Below, in pieces: positions 19,213 to 28,052 of a stretch of 64,000 bases of DNA. A program made the translations under genes and the position numbers. Below the pieces are notes generated by a model. The model was not told the origin of the DNA. It was given only the letters and a program-made list of their open reading frames with translations, and did no database searches. Within the stretch, counting starts at the first letter, position 1. The number at the start of each line of letters is the position of its first letter. Source of the DNA: Azospirillum brasilense (GTDB lineage Bacteria > Pseudomonadota > Alphaproteobacteria > Azospirillales > Azospirillaceae); contig NZ_CP059451.1 of assembly GCF_022023855.1 (NCBI RefSeq), forward strand, positions 248,001 to 312,000. Direction: 5' to 3'.

Positions 19213-19977
19213 TCAGCCGCGTGTGTGGAAATGACTGAGGAAGGCGCGGGTGGCCTCCTGCTGTGGCCGGTCGATGACGTCGCGCGCCGGCCCCTCCTCC
19301 ACGATCACGCCGTCGCGCATGAAGATCACGCGGTCGGCAACCTCGCGGGCGAAGGCGATCTCGTGGGTGACGATGATCATCGTCATGCCCTCGGCGGCGA
19401 GGTCGCGCATCACCCCCAGCACCTCCGACACAAGCTCCGGGTCAAGGGCGGAGGTCGCCTCGTCGAACAGCATCACCTCCGGCTCCATGGCGAGCGCGCG
19501 GGCGATGGCGACGCGCTGCTTCTGCCCGCCGGACAGCCGGTCCGGGTAGGCGTCGGCCTTGTCGGCCAGCCCGACCTTGGCGAGCAGCCGGCGCCCGATC
19601 GCCTCGGCCTGCGCCTTCGGCATCTTCTTGGCGGAGACCGGCCCCTCCATCACGTTGCCGAGCACGGTCATGTGCGGGAACAGGTTGAAGTGCTGGAACA
19701 CCATCCCGGTGTTGGAGCGGAACTTCGCCTGCGCCTTGGGCTTCGGCAGCGCCTTGCCCGTCTCGAAGTCGAAGGCGTCGTCGCCGATGCGGATGCGGCC
19801 GCCGTTCGGCACCACCAGCAGATTCAGGCAGCGCAGCAGCGTGGACTTGCCCGATCCGGAGGGGCCGATCAGCGCCACGACGGCGCCGGGATCGACCTTC
19901 AGGGTGATGTCGCGCAGGACGACCAGCTCGCCGAATTGCTTCCTCAGCCCGGCGACTTCGATCTTGGGGGTGCTCAT
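19213..19977 (-). CDS. Amino-acid ABC transporter ATP-binding protein (GlnQ/HisP type)
   Basis: 254 residues. Walker A LIGPSGSGKST, signature LSGGQKQR, Walker B VMLFDEATSALDPE and VTHEIAF are the exact style of polar amino-acid importers. An insert after the Q-loop strand (GDDAFDFETGKALPKPKAQAK) occurs in some HisP/OccP-like members. It is the last gene of a three-gene minus-strand set with the permease (20030) and the binding protein (20799); its end faces the LysR gene tail to tail, 20 bases away. Confidence 0.92.
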   Translation of the reverse strand: MSTPKIEVAGLRKQFGELVVLRDITLKVDPGAVVALIGPSGSGKSTLLRCLNLLVVPNGGRIRIGDDAFDFETGKALPKPKAQAKFRSNTGMVFQHFNLFPHMTVLGNVMEGPVSAKKMPKAQAEAIGRRLLAKVGLADKADAYPDRLSGGQKQRVAIARALAMEPEVMLFDEATSALDPELVSEVLGVMRDLAAEGMTMIIVTHEIAFAREVADRVIFMRDGVIVEEGPARDVIDRPQQEATRAFLSHFHTRG

Positions 19978-20029
19978 GGAACGGGGCCTCTCGCGTTGGA
20001 TCGCCGGGGGAGCGTCAATGGTCCGGACC

Positions 20030-20692
20030 TCAATGACCCGTCTGGAGCTGCTTCTCGCCCCGCTTCACGATGGCCGTCAGGGGAACCAGCACGACGAAGT
20101 AGATCAGCGCGACGATGGTGTAGACCTCCAGCGGGCGGAAGGTGTCCGTCGCGGCGACCTGCCCCTGGTAGAGAAGGTCGGGCACCGCCACCACCGAGAC
20201 CAGCGAGGTGTTCTTGAACTGGATGATCGACTGGTTCATCAGCGGCGGGATCATGCGCTTGATCGCCTGGGGCAGCACGATGCGCCGCATCACCTTGGCC
20301 GGCGTCAGGCCGAGCGCCAGCCCGGCCTCCGTTTGCCCCGCCTCGATCGAGACCACGCCGCCGCGGATCACCTCCGCGTAGAAGGAACCGCCGTAGAGCG
20401 ACAGGGTGAGGACGGAGGCCGTCACCGCGTCGATCTGGATGCCGGTCAGCATCGGCAGCGCGTAGTAGAACCACAGCAGCTGCACCAGCAGGGGCGTGCA
20501 GCGGAACAGCTCGATGTAGGCCCAGGAGATCCAGCGCAGCACCGCGAAGCGCGAGAGCTGGGCCAGCCCGCCGACCAGCCCGAGCAGCAGGCCCAGCACG
20601 ACGACGGCGGCCGTCAGGCCGATGGTGACCAGCGTGCCGTTGAGGAACAGCCAGCGGTATCCCCAGAGCATCTCGAAGTTGAAGGTGTACAT
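20030..20692 (-). CDS. Amino-acid ABC transporter permease (HisM/GlnP type)
   Basis: 220 residues with about five membrane helices. Family marks are FRCTPLLVQLLWFYYALP and the EAA loop EAGLALGLTPAKVMRRIVLPQA. Only one permease gene is present, so a homodimer is expected, as in GlnP-type importers. Gene order places it between the binding protein and the ATPase. Confidence 0.92.
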   Translation of the reverse strand: MYTFNFEMLWGYRWLFLNGTLVTIGLTAAVVVLGLLLGLVGGLAQLSRFAVLRWISWAYIELFRCTPLLVQLLWFYYALPMLTGIQIDAVTASVLTLSLYGGSFYAEVIRGGVVSIEAGQTEAGLALGLTPAKVMRRIVLPQAIKRMIPPLMNQSIIQFKNTSLVSVVAVPDLLYQGQVAATDTFRPLEVYTIVALIYFVVLVPLTAIVKRGEKQLQTGH

Positions 20693-20798
20693 GGCGGGCC
20701 TGCTTGCAAAACTTCGGAACGGCGGCCGAATCCCCGCGGGGCCGGCCGCCGTGCGCCATCGGAACCCAGGTCCGTCGACAGATCCGTCGACGGGGCCT

Positions 20799-21653
20799 TT
20801 AAAAGGTGATGCCTTCGGGGATGTCGCTCATGGCGATGTCCACCTTGGCGAGGCTGTTCACCACCGCTTCGCGGATCAGGCCCAGGCCCTGGGCGTAGAC
20901 GATCCAGGTGTTCACGAAGTCGCGCAGGGTCTTGTCCGGCTCGCGCCGCACCGCCGCGTTGGAGGTGGAGCCGAAGATCGGGCGCGGCACGATCACCTTG
21001 CCCAGCGACGGGTCGCGCTTCACCGCGCGCACGCCGCCCATCCAGAAGATCGACTGCGCGTCGGCCCGGCCGCTGCGCACGGCCAGCGTCGCCTCGTCCA
21101 GCGACTTGAAGCGGATGAGCTGGGCGTTCGGGCAGAGGCGGCTGGCCACCTGGTCGTGGGCGGAGCCGACGTCCACCGCGATCTTCACCTCCGGCTTGTT
21201 CATGTCGGCCCAGCTCTTCGGCTCGAAGCCCGGCTTGGCGATGACGACCAGGGCGCTGTTGTAGACCGGGACCGTGAAGTCAACGGCCAGGGCGCGTTTC
21301 GGCGTCGGATTCATGCCGAACATGACGTCGATCTTGTTGGCCTGGAGGTCGAGGATGGCGTTGCCCCAGGTGGTCTCGACCACCTCGATGCCGACGTCCA
21401 TGTCGGCGGCGAGCGCCGATCCGATGTCCCAGAACTGGCCCGACCACTGGCCGGTCGTCTGGTCCTTCATGATCCAGGGGGCGCCGGTCGCCACACCGCC
21501 GATGCGCAGCTTCTTGGCCTTCAGGACCCGGTCGAAGGAGCTGCCGCCCTCCTGCGCCGCGGCCGGGGCGATGCCCGCCGCCATGGTGGCCCCGAAAGCC
21601 CCGACCGCCGCGCCGGCGCCCAGAAACCCGGCCAGTTCCCTGCGATTCACCAT
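20799..21653 (-). CDS. Amino-acid ABC transporter substrate-binding protein (family 3)
   Basis: 284 residues. The N-terminus (NRRELAGFLGAGAAVGAFG...AAAQ) is a signal segment with an Arg pair resembling a Tat leader. The mature part begins LKAKKLRIGGVATGAPWIMKD and contains GMNPTPKRALAVDFTVPVYNS, the usual family 3 fingerprint. It should deliver a polar amino acid to the permease and ATPase encoded downstream. A 9-base unit, TCCGTCGAC, occurs twice just after the stop (20771 and 20783). Confidence 0.88.
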   Translation of the reverse strand: MVNRRELAGFLGAGAAVGAFGATMAAGIAPAAAQEGGSSFDRVLKAKKLRIGGVATGAPWIMKDQTTGQWSGQFWDIGSALAADMDVGIEVVETTWGNAILDLQANKIDVMFGMNPTPKRALAVDFTVPVYNSALVVIAKPGFEPKSWADMNKPEVKIAVDVGSAHDQVASRLCPNAQLIRFKSLDEATLAVRSGRADAQSIFWMGGVRAVKRDPSLGKVIVPRPIFGSTSNAAVRREPDKTLRDFVNTWIVYAQGLGLIREAVVNSLAKVDIAMSDIPEGITF

Positions 21654-21821
21654 GTCCGTCTCCCTTGTGGTCCGTCGGGCTGTCCGACCGGATGTGTCGT
21701 GACGTGTGTGTCGTGACGTGTCTTCAGGCCATTCCGTGTTCGTTGACCGGCCGCCGCCGCGGCTTCGCGTTGTTGGGGCGCTTTCCGGGGGAAAGAGCGC
21801 CCGAAGTGTTCCTTTTGGCCG

Positions 21822-22721
21822 TCAGGCGAGCGCGATATCGCGCGCGTGCCGGGCGACGGCCTGGAGCTTCTCGGTGGTCTCGGCGGTCGGCGCGGTCAGC
21901 GGCAACCGCACCCCGCCGACCGGCATGCCGGCCATCGCCATGAAGGCCTTCAGCGGGCCGGGGTTGGTTTCCAGGAAGATGGAATTCACCACCGGGTCGA
22001 TCCGGGTCTGCTCGGCCAGCGCCTCGTTCAGCTTGCCGGCGTGCGCCAGTTCGAAGATGCGCAGCCAGATCTTCGGGTAGATGGTCGCCGAGGCCAGCAC
22101 CCCGCCCCGCGCGCCCAGCGCGACGTGGGTGGCGAACAGCGGCTCCTCGCCGCTCAGCACGGAGATTTTCTCGCCGGCGTACTTCATCGTCTTGATGAAT
22201 TCCGGCATGTCGTAGGAGGAGAATTTCATGCCGATGATGGAGCCGTCCTCCGCCATCGCCTGCACGCCCTCGGCGGTGACCGCCACGGTGGTGCGGCGCG
22301 GGATCTGGTACAGCATGACCGGCAGGTCCACCGCGTCGCGGTAGGCGCGGAAATAGGCGCGCATGCCCTCCTGGGTGCCGGCGGCGTAGTAGGGGGTGAC
22401 GGTCATCACCGCGGCGGCCCCGGCAGCGGCGAAGTCGCGCCCGGCTTCGACCGCGTCCTGGAAGCCGGTGGACAGCACGCCGGGGATCACCGGCTTGCTG
22501 CCGGCCTCCTCCACGCAGGCGGCGACGACGCGCTTGCGCTCGTCCCGCGACAAAGCGGGATATTCGCCGGTGCCGCCGATCGGCACGACGCCGGACGCCC
22601 CGGCATCGAGCTGGTGCCGCACCAGCCGCTTCAGGCCGACGGTGTCGACGGAACCGTCGACCGTCAGCGGCGTGACGATGGCGCTGTAGAGGCCGCCGAT
22701 CTCCGAATGGGTGAGTGCCAT
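21822..22721 (-). CDS. DapA-family (dihydrodipicolinate synthase / N-acetylneuraminate lyase) aldolase
   Basis: 299 residues, a TIM-barrel class I aldolase. The substrate-carboxylate loop reads VPIGGTGEYPALSRDERKRV, the catalytic Tyr is in TVTPYYAAGTQ, and the Schiff-base Lys is in IIGMKFSSYD. The family covers lysine synthesis, sialic-acid lyases, sugar-acid dehydratases and pyrroline-hydroxycarboxylate deaminase. The setting beside amino-acid uptake and oxidase genes favours a catabolic role over DapA itself. It might act on a keto or imino acid made by the neighbouring dehydrogenases; this is inference. Confidence 0.85.
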   Translation of the reverse strand: MALTHSEIGGLYSAIVTPLTVDGSVDTVGLKRLVRHQLDAGASGVVPIGGTGEYPALSRDERKRVVAACVEEAGSKPVIPGVLSTGFQDAVEAGRDFAAAGAAAVMTVTPYYAAGTQEGMRAYFRAYRDAVDLPVMLYQIPRRTTVAVTAEGVQAMAEDGSIIGMKFSSYDMPEFIKTMKYAGEKISVLSGEEPLFATHVALGARGGVLASATIYPKIWLRIFELAHAGKLNEALAEQTRIDPVVNSIFLETNPGPLKAFMAMAGMPVGGVRLPLTAPTAETTEKLQAVARHARDIALA

Positions 22722-23093
22722 GGGGTCCTCGGATTTCCTAAGCGTGGCATTTGAGGCTGGCGTGACGGTGTGCTGCGGCCGCGGGGCGGCCTCGCCCCCG
22801 CGATGCGGGAAGCCGGTTCGGGACGATCGGAAGAAGCGCGATGAAACGAGTCCGATGAAATCGACAAAGACCGGCGCGCCGCCGGAAATCCGTGCCTGAA
22901 CCCGCACCCGGATCAACGCTCGGGTGGGGGCCGGAGGGAACGGGGGCGATGGAGCGTCCCTTGTGAGACCTCGATCCGGCCCCGTCCGCTTCCGACAAGG
23001 AAGATGTGACCCTATTTTTCCTTTTGCTGCAACAACAAATCGTTTCGTGGATGAAAAGTGACGATACGATAAAATCCGGCGCGCCAACACACG
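22722..23093. other. Intergenic region upstream of the DapA-family gene
   Basis: No gene is visible. The part next to 23093 is markedly AT-richer than its surroundings and holds GTTTCGT (23042-23048), a TGACGA half-site (23059-23064) and ATACGATAAAAT (23064-23075). Similar modules occur in the other promoter region of this locus at 24342-24380. It probably carries the promoter of the DapA-family gene. Confidence 0.4.
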
Positions 23094-24248
23094 TCAACGT
23101 GGCCGTTCCACCGTCCCCGCGATGTCGGCCACGGTCGGGGCGCCGAGGAAGCCCATGGTGGTCAGAAGCTCGCGCCGGACCATCTCCAGCACCGCCTGCG
23201 CACCCGCCGCCCCGTCGGTGGCCAGCCCGTAGAGAACGGCACGGCCAAGCATCACGCCCTGCGCTCCGAGCCCCAGATAGCCGGCGACGTGGCTGCCGCG
23301 CCGCACCCCGCTGTCGGCCAGAACGGTCACCCGGTCGCCGACCCGCTCGGCGATGTCCGCCAGACAGCGCACGGGGTGGATGGCGTGATCCAGGTTGCGG
23401 GCGCCGTGGTTGGACACGACGATCCCGTCCACGCCCAGTTCGGCGGCCTTCTCCGCGTCGTCGGTGCGCAGCACGCCCTTCAAAATCAGCTTGCCCTTCC
23501 AGGCGTCCCGCAAGCTCCGCACGTCGTCCCACCCCACGTCCTGGGCGAGGCTGATCTCGTCGCCGACGGCGACCCGGCCCAGCGCGGTGCGGAACTCGTC
23601 GGGATAGTGGGCGTAGGTCGGCACGCCGCCGTTGCGCAGATACTTGCCGAAGACCCCGGCGAGCCAGCGCGGGTGGGCGAGACAGTCCAGCCCGGCGCGC
23701 AGCGACGGCTTGATCGGAATCCCGAAGCCGTTGCGGATGTTGTATTCGCGGTTGGGCGTCACCGCGGTGTCCACGGTCAGGACCAGCGCCTCCGCCCCGG
23801 CTTGTTCGGCGCGCCGCACCAGCTCGCGGGTGCGCTCGCGGCTGCGCCAGACATAGAGCTGGAACCACAGCCGCGCCCCGGATTCCCCGGCGATCCGCTC
23901 CACGGAGGTGATGGACTGGGTGGAAACGCAGAAGGGAATGCCGACCGCGGCGGCGGCCTTGGCCAGTTCCACCTCGCCGTCGTACCAGACCAGCCCGGCC
24001 ACGGCGGTGGGCGCCACGACCAGCGGCATGGGCTGCCTCACCCCGAACAGGCGGGTGGTGGCGTCGCGTTTCGACACGTCCACCAGCACGCGCGGCTTGA
24101 AGACGAGGCTGTCGAGCGCCGTTTTGCTCGTCGCGATGCCGGTTTCGTCCTCAGTGCCGCGGTCGATGTACTCGAACAGGCCGCGAGGGAGGCGGGACCG
24201 TGCCCGTTGCCGGGCCTCGGCGATGTTGAGCGACGCGGTCACCGCCAT
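23094..24248 (-). CDS. FMN-dependent alpha-hydroxy-acid dehydrogenase (L-lactate dehydrogenase / glycolate oxidase family)
   Basis: 384 residues from ATG 24248. Family marks in order: FEYIDRGTEDE, the FMN-binding PLVVAPTAVAGLVW, WFQLYVWRSRE, LVLTVDTAV, LILKGVLRTDDAEKA, and the catalytic His in IVVSNHGARNLDHA (most members have HGGRQLD). The final barrel part reads LADSGVRRGSHVAGYLGLGA. It oxidises a 2-hydroxy acid to a 2-keto acid. It diverges from an FAD-linked oxidase gene of the D-lactate type, so the locus can oxidise both configurations of a hydroxy acid. Earlier in-frame starts up to 24362 are possible but would run into the palindrome at 24362-24380. Confidence 0.88.
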   Translation of the reverse strand: MAVTASLNIAEARQRARSRLPRGLFEYIDRGTEDETGIATSKTALDSLVFKPRVLVDVSKRDATTRLFGVRQPMPLVVAPTAVAGLVWYDGEVELAKAAAAVGIPFCVSTQSITSVERIAGESGARLWFQLYVWRSRERTRELVRRAEQAGAEALVLTVDTAVTPNREYNIRNGFGIPIKPSLRAGLDCLAHPRWLAGVFGKYLRNGGVPTYAHYPDEFRTALGRVAVGDEISLAQDVGWDDVRSLRDAWKGKLILKGVLRTDDAEKAAELGVDGIVVSNHGARNLDHAIHPVRCLADIAERVGDRVTVLADSGVRRGSHVAGYLGLGAQGVMLGRAVLYGLATDGAAGAQAVLEMVRRELLTTMGFLGAPTVADIAGTVERPR

Positions 24249-24361
24249 GTCCCCGGTTTCCAGGGAAGGACGCATGCATCGCACGATTCGCAGGCTATGC
24301 CCATTGGGTGCTGCTCCGACAAAAATTATCTTTTCGGGAACAATTTTTCGTATGCTAGACA

Positions 24362-24380
24362 TGACGAAACAGTATCGTCA
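24362..24380. promoter_or_regulatory. Inverted repeat TGACGA-N7-TCGTCA in the divergent promoter
   Basis: A perfect 6-bp inverted repeat with a 7-base spacer, 87 bases before the FAD-linked oxidase gene and about 114 bases before the divergent FMN dehydrogenase gene. The half-site TGACGA recurs at 23059. The XRE-cupin regulator encoded at the end of the plus-strand operon is the obvious candidate ligand-responsive repressor. Confidence 0.5.
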
Positions 24381-24467
24381 ACGTTCGATCGTCCCGGCCG
24401 ATTGTCCGCCTCACCGATTTCCGCCCCGGAACCCGAACCCCGGCCCGAAGCCACAAGGATCTGCCCG

Positions 24468-25904
24468 ATGCGTGACCCACAGGCTCTGCTGACGTCGTTG
24501 CGCACGCTCCTGGGGGAGCGCCATGTGGTCACGCAGGCGGCGGATCTGGAACCGCTGACCCGCGACTGGCGGGGCCGTTACGAGGGCACGGCGCTGTGCG
24601 CCGTCTATCCGGCGGACACGGAACAGGTGGCGGCGACCGTGCTGCTGGTGCGCGAGCATGGCGGGAAGATCGTGCCGCAGGGCGGCAACACCGGAATGTG
24701 CGGCGGCGCCACACCCTTCTCGGAGGAGACGGTGGTGCTGCGGCTCGACCGGCTGAACCGGGTGCGGCAGGTCAGCGCGCTGGACAACACCATGACGGTG
24801 GAGGCCGGCTGCATCCTGGCCGACCTGCAGGCCCGCGCGCAGGAGGCCGGGCGCCTGCTCCCGCTCAGCCTGGGGGCGGAGGGGAGCTGCCAGATCGGCG
24901 GCAACATCGCGACCAACGCCGGCGGCACGGCGGTGCTGCGCTACGGCCCGATGCGCGACATGGTGCTGGGACTGGAGGTGGTGCTTCCCGACGGCTCGGT
25001 GATGAACGACCTCAAACGGCTGCGCAAGGACAACAGTGGCTACGCCGTGCGCCACCTGTTCATCGGGGCGGAAGGCACGCTGGGGATCATCACGGCGGCG
25101 GTGTTGAAGCTGTTCCCGCAGCCGCAGGCGAACGCCACCGCCATGGCCGGCGCCGGGCATCTCGACAAGGCGCTGGAGTTGCTGGCCGCCGTCCGCTCCC
25201 GCCTCGGCGACCGGGTCAGCGCCTATGAGGTCATGTCGCACTCCCAGATGCAGCTCGTGCTCGACCACATTCCCGGCTGCACCCTGCCCTTCGCGGAGCC
25301 GCACCCCTGGTACGTGCTGATCGAGGCGGAGGACAGCTTCGCCGCCATGGATCTGGCCTCAATTCTTGAGGATTGCCTTGCCGACGCGCTGGAGCGCGGC
25401 CTCGTCGCCGACGCCGTGATCCCCAAGAGCGAAGCGCAGCGCGAGGCGCTGTGGCGCCTGCGCCATTCGGTGTCGGAGGCAAACAAGGTTGCCGGAATCA
25501 GCGTCTCCTACGACACGGTGGTGCCGCTCGACCGGCTCGACGACTTCGCGGCGGAGACGGAGCGCGGCGTGCGCGCCGCCTTCCCGCAGGCGCGCCTGCT
25601 GTTCGTCGGCCATGTCGGCGACGGCAACCTCCACGCTGTGATCCATTTCGACCACGACGCCTTTCCCTCCCGCGCCGAGTTTGAGGCGACGGCGGGGCAA
25701 ATCAACGAGATTGTCGACACCGCGACGCTCACCTGCGATGGTTCGATCAGCGCGGAGCACGGGATCGGCCTCAGCAACCGCAAACGGCTCGCCCGCTCCA
25801 TCGACCCGACGCGCTATCGGCTGATGACGCAGATCAAAGCGTTGCTGGACCCTGACCATATGATGAATCCTGGAAAGGTTCTGGTGTTCGAGGAACCTCA
25901 ATGA
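24468..25904 (+). CDS. FAD-linked oxidase (GlcD / D-lactate / D-2-hydroxyglutarate dehydrogenase type)
   Basis: 478 residues from ATG 24468, which has AAGGA about ten bases upstream. The vanillyl-alcohol-oxidase-type FAD domain includes VPQGGNTGMCGGATP, LPLSLGAEGSCQIGGNIATNAGGTAV and the IGAEGTLGIITAA loop. The C-terminal cap contains HVGDGNLHAVI, with the metal/substrate His residues, and SAEHGIGLSNRK. Members oxidise D-2-hydroxy acids and feed electrons to quinone or an electron-transfer flavoprotein. The stop overlaps the regulator gene by four bases. Confidence 0.92.
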   Translation: MRDPQALLTSLRTLLGERHVVTQAADLEPLTRDWRGRYEGTALCAVYPADTEQVAATVLLVREHGGKIVPQGGNTGMCGGATPFSEETVVLRLDRLNRVRQVSALDNTMTVEAGCILADLQARAQEAGRLLPLSLGAEGSCQIGGNIATNAGGTAVLRYGPMRDMVLGLEVVLPDGSVMNDLKRLRKDNSGYAVRHLFIGAEGTLGIITAAVLKLFPQPQANATAMAGAGHLDKALELLAAVRSRLGDRVSAYEVMSHSQMQLVLDHIPGCTLPFAEPHPWYVLIEAEDSFAAMDLASILEDCLADALERGLVADAVIPKSEAQREALWRLRHSVSEANKVAGISVSYDTVVPLDRLDDFAAETERGVRAAFPQARLLFVGHVGDGNLHAVIHFDHDAFPSRAEFEATAGQINEIVDTATLTCDGSISAEHGIGLSNRKRLARSIDPTRYRLMTQIKALLDPDHMMNPGKVLVFEEPQ

Positions 25905-26593
25905 AGCGGCCCGCCCTGACGACCAAGCATGTACGACGAATCGCGACACGACCGGCGGCGGACGACGCAATGGATGTGATTGACCGGCCCGACGCGGCCT
26001 CCTCCTCCCCTTCCCAGAGCGGGGCGGACGGAGAGCTGGACCTTGGCGTCCGGCTGAAGAATCTGCGCAAGCGGCTGGGGCTGACGCTCCAGCAAGCGGC
26101 CGACCGCACCGGGGTCGGGGTGTCCACCCTGTCCAAGATCGAGCGGAACGAGCTGTCCCCGACCGTCACCACCCTCCAGAAGATCGCCGGCGGGTTCGAC
26201 ATGGACGCGGCGGCGATCATCGGCGGGCAGACCCCGGCGCTGCGCGTGGCCGGCCGCCGCTCGGTGACGCGGTCGGGGGAGGGCCGCCCCTTCCCGACCG
26301 GCACCTGCAACAACGCCTGGCTCTGCCCGGACCTGACGAACAAGGTCATGAGCCCGATCATGACCACCGTCGTCGCCCGCTCGCTCGACGCCTATCCCGA
26401 ATGGGCCAAGTACGACGCGGAGTTGTTCCTCCACGTCCTCTCAGGCACGCTGGTGGTTCACAGCCAGATCTACGAGCCGCTGCGGCTGGAAGCCGGCGAT
26501 TCCATGTATTACGACGCCAGCACGCCCCATCTCTGGGTGTCGGAGGGTGACGAGGACGCACGCGTTCTCTGGGTCTACGCCAAGTACCAGTGA
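25901..26593 (+). CDS. XRE-family regulator with C-terminal cupin domain
   Basis: 230 residues. After a variable N-terminus (about 1-45, in which Met 24 is a possible later start) comes a Cro/cI-type helix-turn-helix, VRLKNLRKRLGLTLQQAADR followed by TGVGVSTLSKIERNELSPT. The C-terminal half is a cupin with ELFLHVLSGTLVVHSQIYEPL and LEAGDSMYYDASTPHLW. This PuuR-like plan senses a small molecule in the cupin. It is cotranscribed with the FAD oxidase (ATGA overlap), so it probably controls the hydroxy-acid dehydrogenase genes here. Confidence 0.9.
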   Translation: MKRPALTTKHVRRIATRPAADDAMDVIDRPDAASSSPSQSGADGELDLGVRLKNLRKRLGLTLQQAADRTGVGVSTLSKIERNELSPTVTTLQKIAGGFDMDAAAIIGGQTPALRVAGRRSVTRSGEGRPFPTGTCNNAWLCPDLTNKVMSPIMTTVVARSLDAYPEWAKYDAELFLHVLSGTLVVHSQIYEPLRLEAGDSMYYDASTPHLWVSEGDEDARVLWVYAKYQ

Positions 26594-26627
26594 TACGGAC
26601 GGCGCCTGAAGGCTTCGTCCGTATCAC
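26590..26627 (+). terminator. Hairpin at the end of the XRE-cupin gene
   Basis: GTGATACGGACG pairs perfectly with CGTCCGTATCAC (12-bp stem, 14-base loop). The stop codon lies in the left arm. A T-rich tract is lacking, so it is terminator-like but not a textbook intrinsic terminator. Confidence 0.55.
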
Positions 26628-26670
26628 CCTTTCAGTCAATGCTATCGCATTGATCTGTCGGGTTTGACCG

Positions 26671-26701
26671 TGGGCGGATGATGGAAGCCATCATCCGCCC
26701 A
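26671..26701. terminator. Second strong hairpin between convergent genes
   Basis: TGGGCGGATGATGG pairs perfectly with CCATCATCCGCCCA over a three-base loop (14-bp stem). It stands between the ends of the XRE-cupin gene and the binding-protein gene on the other strand, so it could end transcription from both sides. Confidence 0.5.
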
Positions 26702-26796
26702 TGGTATGGCGTCCGACCCGAGAAGAGGCCTGTACGACCGATCCCGCGCGGAACGACCGAAAGTCGAAAGGGGAGCGAGCTCGCCCCCCTCCACCG

Positions 26797-28011
26797 TCAT
26801 TTTACCAGGGGGCAGCCGCTGTCCTTCGGGTTGATGTAGGCCTGCTCGCCGGGAATGGTCTTGAGGATCTTGAAGTAGTCCCAGGCTGCCTTCGACTCGC
26901 CCGGCGTCTTGATCTGCGCCAGATACATGTCGTTGAAGATCCGGCCGTTGTCGGCGATCCTCGCGTCCTTCATCATCATGTCGGTGATGGGCATGCTGCG
27001 CATCTTGGCGGCGACCTTGTCCGCATCGTCGGTGCCGGCCTCCTGAACGGCCTTCAGGTAATGCTTGACCGCCGAATAGACGCCTGCCTGGTTCATCGAC
27101 GGCTTGCGCCCGGTCCGCTCCTCGAACGTCTTCGACCAGGCGCGGGTCTCGTCGTTCATGTCCCAGTAGAAGGAGTTCGCCAGCATCAGCCCTTGCGCGG
27201 TGTCGAGGCCCAGCGCGTGGATGTCGTTGACGTTCAGCAGCAGGCCGGCCAGCGTCTGGCCACCCTGGGGAATGCCGAACTCCGCGGCCTGCTTGACCGC
27301 GTTGATGGTGTCGCCGCCGGCGTTGGCGAAGGCGACCACCTCCGCGCCCGAGGCCTGGGCCTGCAGCAGGAAGGACGAGAAGTCCGAGCTCGCCAGGGGA
27401 TGGCGGACGCTGCCCTTGATGGTGCCACCGAGCTGCTTGACGGTGTTGGCGGCCTCCGTTTCCAGCGAATGGCCGAAGGCGTAGTCGGCGGTGATGAAGA
27501 ACCAGCTCTTCCGGCCCTGCTCGACCAGCGCGCGGGCGGTGGAGGACGCCACCGCGTGGTTGTCCCACGTCCACAGGAAGCCGTAGGGGCTGCAGTCCTT
27601 GCCCGTCAGATCGGTGGAGCCGGGGCCGGACATCAGGAAGATGCGCTTCTTGTCCTTGGTGATGCCCTGCACGGCCAGCGCCGCCGCCGAGTTCGGTACG
27701 TCGGCGACGACATCGACCTTCTCCACGTCGATCCACTGGCGCGCGAGGTTGGCCGCGATGTCCGCCTTGTTCTGGTGGTCGCCGACGATGATCTCGATCT
27801 TGGTGCCGTTGATGGCGTTGCCGAACTCCTCGGCGGCCAGCCGCGCGGCCACCGCCGAGCCCTCGCCGTTGATGTCGGCGTAGATTCCGGACCGGTCGGA
27901 CAGCATGCCGATCTTGATGACGTTGTCCGACATCTGGGCCTGGGCCGTGCCGGACGCCAGGGCGGCGAAGGCGACTCCGGCGAGAAGGCCGGCAAGACGG
28001 GTGCTGCGCAT
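26797..28011 (-). CDS. Branched-chain-type ABC transporter substrate-binding protein (LivK-like)
   Basis: 404 residues. Signal peptide MRSTRLAGLLAGVAFAALASGTAQA, then IKIGMLSDRSGIYADINGEG, the opening of family 4 (Leu/Ile/Val-type) binding proteins, and later WFFITADYAFGHSLE. Members bind amino acids, amides, urea or aromatic and aliphatic acids. It is the last gene of the sigma-54 operon and has no adjacent permease or ATPase, so it would have to use components encoded elsewhere. The likely ligand is the beta-hydroxy or beta-keto acid precursor handled by the preceding enzymes. Confidence 0.9.
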   Translation of the reverse strand: MRSTRLAGLLAGVAFAALASGTAQAQMSDNVIKIGMLSDRSGIYADINGEGSAVAARLAAEEFGNAINGTKIEIIVGDHQNKADIAANLARQWIDVEKVDVVADVPNSAAALAVQGITKDKKRIFLMSGPGSTDLTGKDCSPYGFLWTWDNHAVASSTARALVEQGRKSWFFITADYAFGHSLETEAANTVKQLGGTIKGSVRHPLASSDFSSFLLQAQASGAEVVAFANAGGDTINAVKQAAEFGIPQGGQTLAGLLLNVNDIHALGLDTAQGLMLANSFYWDMNDETRAWSKTFEERTGRKPSMNQAGVYSAVKHYLKAVQEAGTDDADKVAAKMRSMPITDMMMKDARIADNGRIFNDMYLAQIKTPGESKAAWDYFKILKTIPGEQAYINPKDSGCPLVK

Positions 28012-28052
28012 GGTTCACTCCCTAAGGTGTTGTTTTCTTGGTGGTTGGAGAC

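Noticed and set aside
20771..20791. TCCGTCGAC repeated twice, 12 bases apart
   Set aside because: A two-copy 9-base repeat after a stop codon; too short and isolated to call functional.
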